Source of the DNA: an uncultured Shewanella sp.
GTDB taxonomy: Bacteria > Pseudomonadota > Gammaproteobacteria > Enterobacterales > Shewanellaceae
Reading direction: 5' to 3'
DNA: 64,000 nt
Assembly: GCF_947501225.1 (NCBI RefSeq)
Contig: NZ_CANMUW010000009.1
Coordinates: 62,001-126,000, forward strand
In this document: in pieces, positions 32,101-41,597 of the stretch
How positions within the stretch are numbered: the first letter of the stretch is position 1
Layout: the number at the start of each line of letters is the position of its first letter
Notes under the pieces: generated by a model
The model's database searches: none
Told to the model about the DNA's origin: nothing
Seen by the model: only the letters and a program-made list of their open reading frames with translations
Position numbers and translations under genes: made by a program

Positions 32101-32760
32101 TTAGTCGTCGCCACCAACACCCATCAGGTGTAGCAGTGCGATGAACAGGTTGAGGAAATCCAGGTACAAGGAGATAGTTGCACGGATATAGTTTGTTTCA
32201 CCGCCGTTAACGATCCGACTCGTATCATAAAGGATAAAGCCAGTCATCAGCAGAGCAATACCCGCGTTCAGTGCCATAAATACTACACCGCTACCGATGA
32301 AAATATTTGCGATACCGGCGACGATGGCGATGATCAAACCTGCCAACAGGAAGCCTCTCATAAATGAGAAGTCTTTCTTCGTCGTGATGGCATAACCTGA
32401 AAGAGTGACAAAGACAACTGAGGTCAAGCCCAGCGCCTGCATGATGAGTTGTGGCCCGTTTGCCATACCGGCGTAGTGGTTCAGGATATAACCCAGTGAA
32501 GCACCCTGCATACCGGTGAAGGCAAATACCCAAAACAGGCCTGCGGCCGAGTCAGCCTTTCTTAAGGTTACAAATAAGATCGCCAAGCTACCTAGCGACA
32601 TACCGATAGAGAGCATTGGGCCAATCTGTAATGCCATGGCTAAACCTGCACAAACTGCAGAGAAAGCTAATGTCATCGACAGTAACATGTAGGTGTTTTT
32701 CAGAAGCTTATTCACTTCCAGTGTGGAAGCTCCTGTAGAATATAGTGTTTGTTGTGTCAT
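32101..32760 (-). CDS. yccA: Bax inhibitor-1/YccA family membrane protein
   Basis: 219 residues, same length as E. coli YccA, with seven hydrophobic segments. Start at 32760 after GGAGAGCA, in preference to an in-frame start at 32802. MTQQTLYSTGASTLEVNKLL and the C-terminal LYLDFLNLFIALLHLMG are family hallmarks. In E. coli YccA modulates FtsH proteolysis of membrane proteins. The tus-yccA neighbourhood is conserved in several gammaproteobacteria. Confidence 0.9.
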   Translation of the reverse strand: MTQQTLYSTGASTLEVNKLLKNTYMLLSMTLAFSAVCAGLAMALQIGPMLSIGMSLGSLAILFVTLRKADSAAGLFWVFAFTGMQGASLGYILNHYAGMANGPQLIMQALGLTSVVFVTLSGYAITTKKDFSFMRGFLLAGLIIAIVAGIANIFIGSGVVFMALNAGIALLMTGFILYDTSRIVNGGETNYIRATISLYLDFLNLFIALLHLMGVGGDD

Positions 32761-33006
32761 ATTGCTCTCCGAAAACCTTTTTTGACGTTCACTAACCTCC
32801 ATTTAGATTAGCCGGAATGAAAAGAGTTCCATTAGCTTTTCATTCGGCGCTAAATAGCCGTTCGGTTAGTGCTCAAGTAAATCTTAAGTCATTGAATCAT
32901 ACATCAGCTGGATAAAGGGTTAAAGTGACAAACTCGTTTTTCAATGACTGTGTGGCCTCTATTTTTCTGAACCTTAATTGAAGCTTAATTATGTCCAGAT
33001 GTTGTG

Positions 33007-33909
33007 TTAGTTAAACCAGTCTTTGTGTAGTTTATCGCTATCACCCAGGTATTCCAGTACCCATGACATGGCAGGTGACATGTTGGCGCCGTTCCATGCC
33101 AGACAACAGGGGCTGGGGGCTTTAACCGTGACAAGCTCTTTCTCTATCAGCACACCGGCTTTGATAAATGGCTCGGCAAAATGCATCGGCATATAACCAA
33201 TACCCAATCCCTCCCTGAAACAGTTAATTGCTCTGATCCAGTCCGGTACAACCAAACGGCGTTGGTTTTCCAGCAACCAGGTCATACGCTTGGGGATCTC
33301 TCTGGAGGTATCTTCGAGACAGATCGAGGGGTATTGGCGTAGTTCGTCATCGGTCAGAGGCCTGTCAATCTCAGCCAAAGGGTGTTTCTTGCCGACCAAA
33401 AACGCCCACTTTATGTCACCCATATCTTTAAAGTGGTAGTCACCGCCGACAGGAATAGCCGTTGTCGCACCAATAGCAATATCACTGCGTCCATTGGCAA
33501 TTGACTCCCATACCCCGTTAAAGACTTCGATGCGAATGATCAGCTCAACATTGGTGAAGTGACGATAGAAATCTGCAATTAACACACTGATCTTGTCGGC
33601 CCTGACCATGTTATCTAATGCAATCGAAAGTGTGGGTTGCCAGCCATTAGATACACGCTTGGTATCATCTTTCATGGCTTCCATGTTGGTGAGGATAGAG
33701 CGGGCCTGTTTTACAAAATACTCGCCGGCCGGTGTGAGGGTTACACTACGATGGTGGCGTTCAAATAATGTGGCACCAAGTTGCTCTTCTACCTGTTTTA
33801 CCGCATAGCTGACGGCAGATGGAACTTTGTGCAACTTGTTGGCTGCAGCGGTGAAACTCCCGACACGAGCGACCATGTCGATTAATTGGAGTGATTGTTC
33901 AGAAAGCAT
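33007..33909 (-). CDS. punR: LysR-family regulator of purine nucleoside uptake (PunR-like)
   Basis: 300 residues. Winged helix-turn-helix at the N terminus (MVARVGSFTAAANKLHKVPS, AVSYAVKQVEEQLG) and a LysR effector domain. Segments FYRHF, EVFNGVWE, IAIGATTAIPVGG and EYLGDSDKLHKDW agree closely with E. coli PunR (YdhB). It is divergent from a punC-like gene, as in E. coli. Expected to bind adenine or nucleoside ligands and activate punC. Confidence 0.9.
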   Translation of the reverse strand: MLSEQSLQLIDMVARVGSFTAAANKLHKVPSAVSYAVKQVEEQLGATLFERHHRSVTLTPAGEYFVKQARSILTNMEAMKDDTKRVSNGWQPTLSIALDNMVRADKISVLIADFYRHFTNVELIIRIEVFNGVWESIANGRSDIAIGATTAIPVGGDYHFKDMGDIKWAFLVGKKHPLAEIDRPLTDDELRQYPSICLEDTSREIPKRMTWLLENQRRLVVPDWIRAINCFREGLGIGYMPMHFAEPFIKAGVLIEKELVTVKAPSPCCLAWNGANMSPAMSWVLEYLGDSDKLHKDWFN

Positions 33910-34026
33910 ACCAGCAGTTCCTTGCTGTGAAAATTATTGATGGCTGATGTTAAAAATAAACGTTTCACATCATTTTGGCAAGTATTTAGACTCCGGTTCC
34001 TCAGTAAACATCAGATTAGTTTTTAT

Positions 34027-35286
34027 ATGAATCCAGTTAATAACATCAAATACTTCTTCTTTCTGGCTTACCTTGCATTGCTCAGCATGCTCGGTTTTAT
34101 TGCGACAGATATGTACCTACCGGCGTTTAAGGCGATAGAAGATACCATGCAAGCCACACCTGCACAGGTTGCAGGCTCTCTGACCAGTTTCTTAGCCGGT
34201 CTTGCAATAGGGCAACTCATGTATGGCCCCTTGGTACAGCGTATAGGAAAACGCAATTCACTGCTATTAGGGCTGATGATTTTTGCGTTAGCAAGCTTCT
34301 CACTGGCCTCCAGTGAAACAGTACTCTCATTCAATATCGCGAGATTCTTTCAGGCTCTGGGAGCCTGCAGTGCCGGGGTGATATGGCAAGCAATTGTCAT
34401 CGAGAAATATGACGCGGTTAAGGCTCAGAGCGTATTTTCTAACATCATGCCTCTTGTCGCGTTATCTCCGGCGTTAGCGCCTTTACTGGGTGCATTTGTA
34501 CTCGAAAGCAGCGGCTGGCAGAGTATCTTTATGATCTTAACCGCTTTAGCCCTGTTTTTAATGTTACTCACTGCCCTGTTCGTGCCTGAAGAGAGTGTGA
34601 CGGCCACAGCAGAGGAGGGGACGAAGAAGCTCACTTATTGGAGCTTACTGAAAAACCCTAAGTATTTAGGCAATGTGATTATTTTCGGTGCCTGTTCGGG
34701 CGCATTCTTTGCTTATTTGACTGTATGGCCGATTGTTATGGAGCAACATGGGTATCAGGCTAAAGAGATAGGCTTGAGTTTCATTCCGCAGACCATCATG
34801 TTTATTGTAGGCGGCTATGCGAGTAAGCTTTTAATTCGTAAGGTAGGTACAGAAAAGTCACTCAGCGTTCTATTGACAGCCTTTGGCCTGTGTGTGGTGG
34901 CGATTGTCTCTTGCTCGTTGATATTTAAGCTCGACAGCATCTTTCCTCTGTTGATCTCATTCTCAATCCTTGCCGGTGCAAATGGTGCAATCTATCCGAT
35001 AGTGGTGAACAGTGCACTACAGGAGTTTACCAAGCACGCAGCAAAGGCAGCTGGTTTACAAAATTTCCTGCAGATAAGCATCGCTTTTGGTGCTTCGAGT
35101 CTGGTCGCTATCTGGGCGGGCTATGGCGAAGTGGCTATCGGGTTCGGGATCTTAATCTGTTCTTTCGGTGTAATTGCCGGATATAAGTTAAGAAACAGCA
35201 ATACATGGGAGAAGGTTAGAGATGAGTTTGTTATGCCGGACCCTGCACGGGTAGCATTGAAACAAGATGAGCTTGATCTTGACTGA
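34027..35286 (+). CDS. punC: MFS purine nucleoside transporter (PunC-like, Bcr/CflA family)
   Basis: 419 residues from the ATG at 34027; an extension to 33937 is non-membrane and unsupported. Twelve hydrophobic segments. LSMLGFIATDMYLPAFKAIE, FQALGACSAGVIWQAIV, IMPLVALSPALAPLLGAF and ANGAIYPIVVNSAL correspond position by position to E. coli PunC (YdhC). Inner-membrane importer of purine nucleosides by analogy, although older annotation calls this family drug efflux. Confidence 0.9.
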   Translation: MNPVNNIKYFFFLAYLALLSMLGFIATDMYLPAFKAIEDTMQATPAQVAGSLTSFLAGLAIGQLMYGPLVQRIGKRNSLLLGLMIFALASFSLASSETVLSFNIARFFQALGACSAGVIWQAIVIEKYDAVKAQSVFSNIMPLVALSPALAPLLGAFVLESSGWQSIFMILTALALFLMLLTALFVPEESVTATAEEGTKKLTYWSLLKNPKYLGNVIIFGACSGAFFAYLTVWPIVMEQHGYQAKEIGLSFIPQTIMFIVGGYASKLLIRKVGTEKSLSVLLTAFGLCVVAIVSCSLIFKLDSIFPLLISFSILAGANGAIYPIVVNSALQEFTKHAAKAAGLQNFLQISIAFGASSLVAIWAGYGEVAIGFGILICSFGVIAGYKLRNSNTWEKVRDEFVMPDPARVALKQDELDLD

Positions 35287-35332
35287 ATTTTATCCGAACT
35301 CCTGAATTTAGACAAAAAACTCAGATAAGGAC

Positions 35333-35361
35333 TTTACAACGTTATCGAGTCGCTATATTAT
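35333..35361 (+). promoter_or_regulatory. promoter of tRNA-Ser
   Basis: TTTACA (35333-35338) and TATTAT (35356-35361) with a 17-bp spacer, then a GC-rich discriminator (TCGCGGCG) 12 bases before the tRNA. Confidence 0.6.
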
Positions 35362-35372
35362 TCGCGGCGTTC

Positions 35373-35463
35373 GGAGAGATGGCAGAGTGGTCGAATGCAC
35401 CGGTCTTGAAAACCGGCATGGGTTTGTAGCCCATCTAGGGTTCAAATCCCTATCTCTCCGCCA
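35373..35463 (+). tRNA. tRNA-Ser (TGA)
   Basis: 91 nt with CCA. Acceptor GGAGAGA/TCTCTCC, anticodon loop CTTGAAA (TGA), long variable arm typical of serine tRNA. It is the last core-genome feature before the cytochrome region. Confidence 0.95.
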
Positions 35464-35470
35464 TATTCAG

Positions 35471-35503
35471 AAAAGCCCGATATCTTACGATATCGGGCTT
35501 TTT
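35471..35503. terminator. bidirectional terminator between tRNA-Ser and the first cytochrome gene
   Basis: AAAAGCCCGATATC, TTAC loop, GATATCGGGCTTTTT. T runs on both strands let it serve the tRNA and the opposing cytochrome gene. Confidence 0.9.
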
Positions 35504-35547
35504 GCTGTCTGGTGTTCAACTAGATTTGACTAAAATACTATGTCTCA

Positions 35548-37428
35548 TTACTCCGGATTTGGGTGGCAGGACATGCATGAGTAGGGATCTGGGAATGACT
35601 TACTCATGTTCCAGTCGGAGTTTGTGGCACTGAGGATCTCTGTATAGGGAGAGTAATTACCGGCAGCATCTCTGGGAATAGTCGAAGCTGGAATAGTATA
35701 GTTGTGCCAGTTACCTTCCAGGTTTTCTGCACCACTGATCCACTGTTTTGCAGAAGCCTCACCATGATTCTTCGGAAGCTGGTTCTCAGAGTGACACCAG
35801 TAACAGCGAGCTGTTTCACCGTGTCCCTCAGGAGCCCCGTTGCTGCCATGGCAGCTGGCACAGTAGTAGGGTTGAACGGTATCAAAGCCATCGACACTAT
35901 TTACAGGCCAAGGGAAACCGCCGTGGCCGTTCGGGGTTTTATCGTTATGGCAAGTTTCGCAATCGGCGATGCCCCAGCCAAAGTGTGATGCTTTCAACAG
36001 TGGCAGTGTTGATGTTTCTTCAACAGGAAGTGAAAGGGTACGAAGGGTTACAATATCGCTGCCATCATTTGCTTCACTGAAGTCACGTTCTTTGGGAAAG
36101 TTTCCATTGAACTCCTCCATATCGAAGATATCATAATGACTCTTGTAGGTTAGGTGGATCTGCTCGACGCCTTGATTCATCACCCATACATCGGTCATAA
36201 GGTGAAGCATGTTCCCGCCGAAGTAGGTATTCCACTCTTCCCAACACGTTTTATGGCTCACCTTAGGCTCACCGTCAGGAGTCCCGTCGATACCGAAATT
36301 ACATTTTGCAAATGGTGCAAAGTCAGTAATTGTTGCTTTCTCTCCCAGACGGGTTGTCCAGCCTGCACCTACTCTGGAAGCGGTTCCTTTTACTCTGAAC
36401 AGGGCGTAATGTTCTACAGGGGCTTTACTGGCAACAGTAGGCCAATAATTAATGACAAAGTCGTGTCCCAGGTCTTTTGCCGACAAAAAGGCGTCAATTC
36501 CTGTGATAACGCCGGGCTGGAAAATATCGGGTCTAAGATTATGTGCACTAATCTCCAAATCTTTCACTAATGTTTGATATGTTTTGCCGTTGTCTATGGA
36601 GGCCACCAGCTCGGGAAGTACTACCTTATTGCCCGCCTGCTGGTAACGGTTCATCTGTTGCTGCATGGCCCATTTGCGTCTGGCCGTCATCTCTGGGTTT
36701 AAGGGTTGAAACCTCAGATGCATTCCGGGCTGTACCCAGAACTGATCCATACGTTCATAGTTAGCTTCACCTTCGGGGCCGACGCCGTCGAGACCGCCTG
36801 TTATTCTGCGTAACTCCCCACCATCAAACTTAAATTTAAAGTGCCAGTCCGGGCTGTTGAAACTATTGATATCTTGTGTATCGAAGATACCGTCACCGTT
36901 TTGATCCCAGGATACAGTGAATCCGTATGTATCTAATCCTGTTTCATTGTAAGGAGTTATACTGTCTAATTTGATATCTTCGCGAGTTAAGGCCAGATAG
37001 CGTAAAACATCAAATACAGAGTAGTGACCATCGACGAAGATATCGGGTCTTGCGGTGCCTTTGCCAAGTCCATCTGGGTTAGTTTGCAATAAGGCGTTCA
37101 TTTTTTCAGCGTCAATAACAATAGCCGGTTCCAGCACATTCACAATGTTAAGTGCTTTAGCATCAATTTCATCGATATGCCCGTCACTATTAATATCCTT
37201 TGCTTCGCCACTTAAGCGCCATTTCTTGTATTTATCATCAAACACACCGAGTCTAACGATAATATTGCCTACAAATTTAGCTGAAGGAGTCACATCGATC
37301 GTAGAGTACGCTGTTGCGGGAGAAGTGGGTAAAGTAGGCTCGGTCGGGGTCGTTGTCTCCTCGTTACTGTCACTACAGCCTGTTGCACATATTGTTGATA
37401 AGAGTATCGCTAATGGTAATCTGTTCAT
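35548..37428 (-). CDS. tetrahaem c-type cytochrome lipoprotein with EF-hand loops (unit 4)
   Basis: 626 residues. The lipoprotein signal ends ICATGC at residue 18 and is followed by a Thr/Pro linker. A calcium-type loop DINSDGHIDEID lies near residues 78-89 and a second, DQNGDGIFDTQD, near 175. A ~300-residue body without haem motifs follows. The last 137 residues hold four haem sites: CETCH (490), CASCH (523), CYWCH (542) and CMSCH (618), with GHG/HG histidines that could be distal ligands. It is much longer than its four haems need and lacks the ten haems of OmcA/MtrC, so I place it in a distinct surface-cytochrome family shared by six genes here. Divergent from a LuxR-type regulator. Electron acceptor unknown. 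Confidence 0.85.
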   Translation of the reverse strand: MNRLPLAILLSTICATGCSDSNEETTTPTEPTLPTSPATAYSTIDVTPSAKFVGNIIVRLGVFDDKYKKWRLSGEAKDINSDGHIDEIDAKALNIVNVLEPAIVIDAEKMNALLQTNPDGLGKGTARPDIFVDGHYSVFDVLRYLALTREDIKLDSITPYNETGLDTYGFTVSWDQNGDGIFDTQDINSFNSPDWHFKFKFDGGELRRITGGLDGVGPEGEANYERMDQFWVQPGMHLRFQPLNPEMTARRKWAMQQQMNRYQQAGNKVVLPELVASIDNGKTYQTLVKDLEISAHNLRPDIFQPGVITGIDAFLSAKDLGHDFVINYWPTVASKAPVEHYALFRVKGTASRVGAGWTTRLGEKATITDFAPFAKCNFGIDGTPDGEPKVSHKTCWEEWNTYFGGNMLHLMTDVWVMNQGVEQIHLTYKSHYDIFDMEEFNGNFPKERDFSEANDGSDIVTLRTLSLPVEETSTLPLLKASHFGWGIADCETCHNDKTPNGHGGFPWPVNSVDGFDTVQPYYCASCHGSNGAPEGHGETARCYWCHSENQLPKNHGEASAKQWISGAENLEGNWHNYTIPASTIPRDAAGNYSPYTEILSATNSDWNMSKSFPDPYSCMSCHPNPE

Positions 37429-37581
37429 CGGTTACTTCTCTATTATTAAGGAGTAAGCATTTTTCACCTGTAGTACATTTCAAACACTGGTATTTCTGAC
37501 AGTTAAAAGATTTTGGCGTATTTAATTGTGATGTCTGTCGTGAAATGCTCTCATGGAGTACTTAGAATTAAATTGTTTTCT

Positions 37582-38370
37582 ATGACTTTATATTTGGTGA
37601 ATAACTTGACTGAGAACTGCCCAATACCAATTGACTTCATTAAAGATTTAATGGACCAATTGGAGGTGTTAGGTGTAAATGGTTTTATTTATGGCACAAC
37701 ATCCGATATCAACCAAGGTCAGGTGCATCCCTTCAGAAAACTGGAGAAGCGGTTACCTATAAAGATGGCCAATTGTTGTTATGGAATTTTTTCTGATGAA
37801 GGTACTCGTATCTTTCGTGATACTTACCTTAGACTGTTTGCTGGTAATGACGAGGGCTTTTTTGAGAAGAAAGTTATCGGCCCAAACCTGTGGCGACAAC
37901 CGGATAAGGGGCAACCTCTGCTGATAAAATTGATGGAAAAAAACGGTATTAACACCCGTATTGCCTGGTTGTTACCATCAAAATTTCACAAGAGTTGGGT
38001 TAATGTGTTTATCTTGCACTCTTCACTGAGTCAGCAGCAGATGAAAGAGGCGCTTGAAAAACATGGTGACAAAATTCAGAGACTTTTGGAGGTTTATAGT
38101 GAATATTTTTCCAGTAAATATATACATCTTTTAAACCCTGTCACTAATTTTAAATGCCTGACATCAAAAAGTATTAATATTTTGCAATTGGCCGCAGAGG
38201 GCACCTCAAGTCCGGATATTGCTAAGTCACTCTATTTAACTGAAAGGGGAGTTAACTATCATATCGATAGGATGAAGGTGTTATTCGGCGCTAAGAATAG
38301 GGTGCAGTTAATTAGTCGTGCCTTTCAGATGGGAATACTCAACGAAATGCCGCAACCTTCCTTAATATAG
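37582..38370 (+). CDS. LuxR-type regulator, divergent from cytochrome unit 4
   Basis: 262 residues from the ATG at 37582 (MTLYLVNNLTENC); the frame is open upstream to 37513. The C-terminal GerE helix-turn-helix (about residues 195-250) reads LQLAAEGTSSPDIAKSLYLT and ERGVNYHIDRMKVLFGAKNR. The N-terminal part shares FIYGTT and a PNLWRQPDKGQPLLIKLMEK segment with the other LuxR proteins here. It resembles the size of autoinducer-binding LuxR proteins, but the usual Trp/Tyr/Asp/Pro ligand set is not evident. Transcribed away from the cytochrome gene with 153 bp between starts, so it probably controls that gene. Confidence 0.8.
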   Translation: MTLYLVNNLTENCPIPIDFIKDLMDQLEVLGVNGFIYGTTSDINQGQVHPFRKLEKRLPIKMANCCYGIFSDEGTRIFRDTYLRLFAGNDEGFFEKKVIGPNLWRQPDKGQPLLIKLMEKNGINTRIAWLLPSKFHKSWVNVFILHSSLSQQQMKEALEKHGDKIQRLLEVYSEYFSSKYIHLLNPVTNFKCLTSKSINILQLAAEGTSSPDIAKSLYLTERGVNYHIDRMKVLFGAKNRVQLISRAFQMGILNEMPQPSLI

Positions 38371-38459
38371 TGATTAGTTCATGTGTTATTTTTCTTGTGA
38401 ATTGGGAATCACTCCTCCCTCAATTTTAGAAAGATTCGGAACTTAAGACTATAAGCGTG

Positions 38460-39221
38460 TTAATCCAGTACCCCCAATGTATGAGCCAGATTAACCAACT
38501 GAGCGCGATTCTTTGCATGAAACAATTCTTTCAGTCGAGTGAGGTGGTAATTCACACCGCTTTCAGAAAGCATGAGTTGGTTACTGATCTCATCGCAGGC
38601 ATATCCCTCTGCTGTCAGTGCCAAGACCTGCAAGCTCTTGTCAGACAGACAGTTAAAGTTTGTGATTGGGTTTATCTGAGTGATAAATTGCTCGTTGAGT
38701 GAGCTTGAAAACAGTTGCAGCTGGGCATTTATCTCCTCCATATTATCGTTAAGTATCTGAGTCAGCTCTTGACGTTCCAGATTGGAAAAGAAGACAAATA
38801 CGGCTGTCCAGTCGCAATGGTATTTGACCGGAAAGTACCAAACCCCGCGACTGTTGAGCTCATATTGCTCCATCAACTTCTTAAATTGTGCTCCTTTACC
38901 TCCGCTATAGTCGGGATCGCGCCAGATATTGAGCCCCATGACATTTTTCTCCTGATAGCCGGCATCGGTACGGGCAAAGGACTGCAGGTAATCGTGTCTG
39001 AAGCGCCTTATCTTCTCACTGGAGAAGACACTGTATTGGGCCTTCTGCATCTCATTTGGCACACGACGGCTCAACTTTTTAAAATCTATGCCCTGAGGCA
39101 TTCTGCTTTTTGTGGTGATGCCATAAAAGAATTCAGTGATCCCATATTGACCCATATAGTCACGGATTAGCTGTATCTGCTGTGCTGAAACCTGACAAGG
39201 TTTTGTATCTATCATGTCCAT
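38460..39221 (-). CDS. LuxR-type regulator of the array, member 3
   Basis: 253 residues. N-terminal sensing domain with FFYGITTKSRMPQG and DPDYSGGKGAQFKKLMEQYE; C-terminal helix-turn-helix LTAEGYACDEISNQLMLSES plus GVNYHLTRLKELFHAKNRAQ. Lies downstream of cytochrome unit 3 on the same strand, separated by 230 bp with a hairpin, and is convergent with the divergent LuxR gene. No luxI-type synthase gene is present in the window, so it would be an orphan (solo) if it senses acyl-homoserine lactone at all. Confidence 0.8.
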   Translation of the reverse strand: MDMIDTKPCQVSAQQIQLIRDYMGQYGITEFFYGITTKSRMPQGIDFKKLSRRVPNEMQKAQYSVFSSEKIRRFRHDYLQSFARTDAGYQEKNVMGLNIWRDPDYSGGKGAQFKKLMEQYELNSRGVWYFPVKYHCDWTAVFVFFSNLERQELTQILNDNMEEINAQLQLFSSSLNEQFITQINPITNFNCLSDKSLQVLALTAEGYACDEISNQLMLSESGVNYHLTRLKELFHAKNRAQLVNLAHTLGVLD

Positions 39222-39329
39222 AAGATTAATTTTTTCGTATTTGTTATCCGGTTAAGTCCAACATTATTCGTTTGCCAGTATGGAAATAACAGTAATCTCT
39301 GTGCTGTATTTTTATTATATGAAATTTAA

Positions 39330-39358
39330 GAGCCTGATACATTAGAGTATACAGGCTC
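39330..39358 (-). terminator. terminator-like hairpin between cytochrome unit 3 and LuxR member 3
   Basis: Arms GAGCCTG and CAGGCTC with additional ATAC/GTAT pairing. No strong T tract. Similar hairpins occur after units 1 and 2. Confidence 0.4.
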
Positions 39359-39451
39359 CTGTTGTTGATTTTACCGCCAGTAAACTCTTTTAACCATTGG
39401 ATGTTAGCCGTAAGAGTTATTTTGAACAGTAGATAAAATTTAGAGCTTTAA

Positions 39452-41344
39452 TCAGTCTGCCGGGTTTTTATGGCAGGTCATACAGGAGTAAGGGTCCGGG
39501 AACACCCGGCTCATGTTCCAATCAGAGTTAACCGAACTCCATACTTTCTCATAGGCCTGATAGTTACCGTCTTTGTCTCTGGGCAGGGCATTAAGCTCGT
39601 TGGGGTCATTGTAGATGAAATCATTAGCCTTAATATCATCGCCTTGATAGAGTCTTTGCGTCGAAGCGTCACCATGGTGAGCCGGTTTCGTCTCTCCACC
39701 ATGACACCAGAAGCAGCGAGCGGTCTCACCGTGCCCACTTGGTGCGCCATTGTTACCATGACAGGTTGCACAGTAATAAGGCTGAGTGACGTCGAAACCA
39801 TCACTGCTGTTTATCGGCCAGCTGTATCCGCCATGGCCTTTAGGGTCTTTAGCCTCATTATGACACTCGGTGCAATCGGCTATCCCCCAACCAAAATGGG
39901 TCTCTTCGAGTATCGGGCCCTGACCATCCTCCGGTAGTGGGAATACCTGCAGCGTCATTATATCGCTGCCATCCTCCTGTGGACTAAAGTCACGCTGCAT
40001 GATCTCTTTGCCTGAATACTCAGTCATGCCAAACAGTTTATAGTGCGATTTAATTGCGGCCATGGCAAAGCCTACCGGCTGGTTCATTACTCCGACATCG
40101 GGCATGATATGCAGTGCATTGCCACCGAAGTTGGAGTTCCAGTCCAGACGGCAGTGCTCTGGATCGACCACAATGTCTTGGCCGCCACCTGCGGGTGATG
40201 AGAAATCACATTTTGAGTGAGCATTAAAGTCTCCCTGTACCGCCATATCACCATATGCGGTAGTCCAGCCTCTACCTACTTCAGATGCGACATCCAGTGC
40301 TCTGAACAGGGCAAAATGACCGACTTCGGCACCGGTAGACAGAGAGGGCCAGTAGTTAAACGCTATATCGGTGCCGGTGTCCGCCGCCGAAAGGAATATG
40401 TCCATCTTGGTTATTACACCTTCCTGGAAAATATCCGGTCTCATGTTGTGAGGTGTCACCTCTAAATTTATCAGATCCGTAGGCGCTTGCGTCATTGATG
40501 GCACCAGACGGAGTAGGGGGAGTATCACCTTGCCGCCATTTTCTGAAAGCCTTGCCATCTCTCTGTCTTGAACCCAATGTCGGCGCTTTGTCATCTCAGG
40601 TGAAAAAGGCTGGAAACGGATATTCATTCCCGGTTGGATCCAAAACTGATCCATTCGCCCGTAGGTCACTTCACCCTGAGGTCCGAGGCCATCTAGTGTG
40701 CCGTTGAGCTTAGTTAGGTCGCCACCATCGAAGGTGAACCGGAAATGCCAGTCCTTGCCCATGTAGTTATCATAATTGACCAGGTTATCGTTTAGATCAT
40801 TATCCTGCTCATCGAATATGCCATCTCTATTGCTATCCCATGACAGGGTGAACTCATAGGTATCCCGGCCACTCTCTTGCGGTGAGATGACTGACTCGAG
40901 CTTAAGGTCTGGGCGGGTTGCGGCAAGGTATCTGAGTGCATCAAACACAGAGTAATGACCATCTTTAAAAATATCACCTCGGGCACTACCTGCTCCAAGC
41001 CCATCCGGGTTGGTGCTTAGCAGTTGATGCATCTTAGCGGCATCTACGACAATAGCCTTTGTTTCAGGGTTATAGATGCCATCTTTATGGGCATCTCGCT
41101 CATCGATATGGCCATCTCCGGTGAGATCGCGTGCATTTTCACTCTGCAGCCAATCTTTGAGCGGGTCGGGGTAGCGGCCCAGGTAAACATTAAAGGTGCC
41201 TTCGAATTTTGCTTCGGGTTTAATGTCCAATGTGAGGTATTTCGGCTTTTCCGGCTCAGGAATAACGGGTGACTCTGTGGTGTCGTCACTACCACAACCA
41301 GTTAACAGGCCGAGTAGTAGCGCACTGCTCAATATTTTTTTCAT
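39452..41344 (-). CDS. tetrahaem c-type cytochrome lipoprotein with EF-hand loops (unit 3)
   Basis: 630 residues starting at MKKILSSALLLGLLTGCGSD (lipobox LLTGC). The ATG at 41344 is preferred because it sits six bases after GAGAG. EF-hand-like loops DLTGDGHIDERD and DSNRDGIFDEQD. Four haem motifs in the last ~140 residues: CTECH, CATCH, CFWCH, CMTCH, in the same spacing as the other members. Three-kilobase tandem relation to units 1 and 2. Predicted outer-membrane or surface lipoprotein; role in extracellular electron transfer is inferred from the MtrA/MtrB genes nearby. Confidence 0.87.
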   Translation of the reverse strand: MKKILSSALLLGLLTGCGSDDTTESPVIPEPEKPKYLTLDIKPEAKFEGTFNVYLGRYPDPLKDWLQSENARDLTGDGHIDERDAHKDGIYNPETKAIVVDAAKMHQLLSTNPDGLGAGSARGDIFKDGHYSVFDALRYLAATRPDLKLESVISPQESGRDTYEFTLSWDSNRDGIFDEQDNDLNDNLVNYDNYMGKDWHFRFTFDGGDLTKLNGTLDGLGPQGEVTYGRMDQFWIQPGMNIRFQPFSPEMTKRRHWVQDREMARLSENGGKVILPLLRLVPSMTQAPTDLINLEVTPHNMRPDIFQEGVITKMDIFLSAADTGTDIAFNYWPSLSTGAEVGHFALFRALDVASEVGRGWTTAYGDMAVQGDFNAHSKCDFSSPAGGGQDIVVDPEHCRLDWNSNFGGNALHIMPDVGVMNQPVGFAMAAIKSHYKLFGMTEYSGKEIMQRDFSPQEDGSDIMTLQVFPLPEDGQGPILEETHFGWGIADCTECHNEAKDPKGHGGYSWPINSSDGFDVTQPYYCATCHGNNGAPSGHGETARCFWCHGGETKPAHHGDASTQRLYQGDDIKANDFIYNDPNELNALPRDKDGNYQAYEKVWSSVNSDWNMSRVFPDPYSCMTCHKNPAD

Positions 41345-41597
41345 TATCATCTCTCGTGGTGTTAATCGGATCCGCGTTTATTTGAGTTAAATTGGCCGAG
41401 TTAAGCGTAGCGAAACTTGATAATTGAAACCCTAGTCAGATTTGCAGGATTTTGAATTTGCTGGGGAGGCTGTGATGCCTATTTGAAAAGAGGGGAAAGC
41501 GTGACGAGCTGCAAAGAATAACCACAGCTCCTCACACTGAGTTGTTTAGCTGGATAAAAATCTGAAAGGTAAGTTTCAGCATTTCAGGGGATCGAGA

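Noticed and set aside
36154..36570. Plus-strand ORFs inside the cytochrome genes (also near 43508, 46639 and 58631)
   Set aside because: They are antisense shadows of long, compositionally biased genes, without start signals or recognised domains.
41400..41450. TTGAT-containing phrase upstream of cytochrome unit 3 as an FNR box
   Set aside because: The two half sites do not have the four-base spacing of TTGAT-N4-ATCAA.
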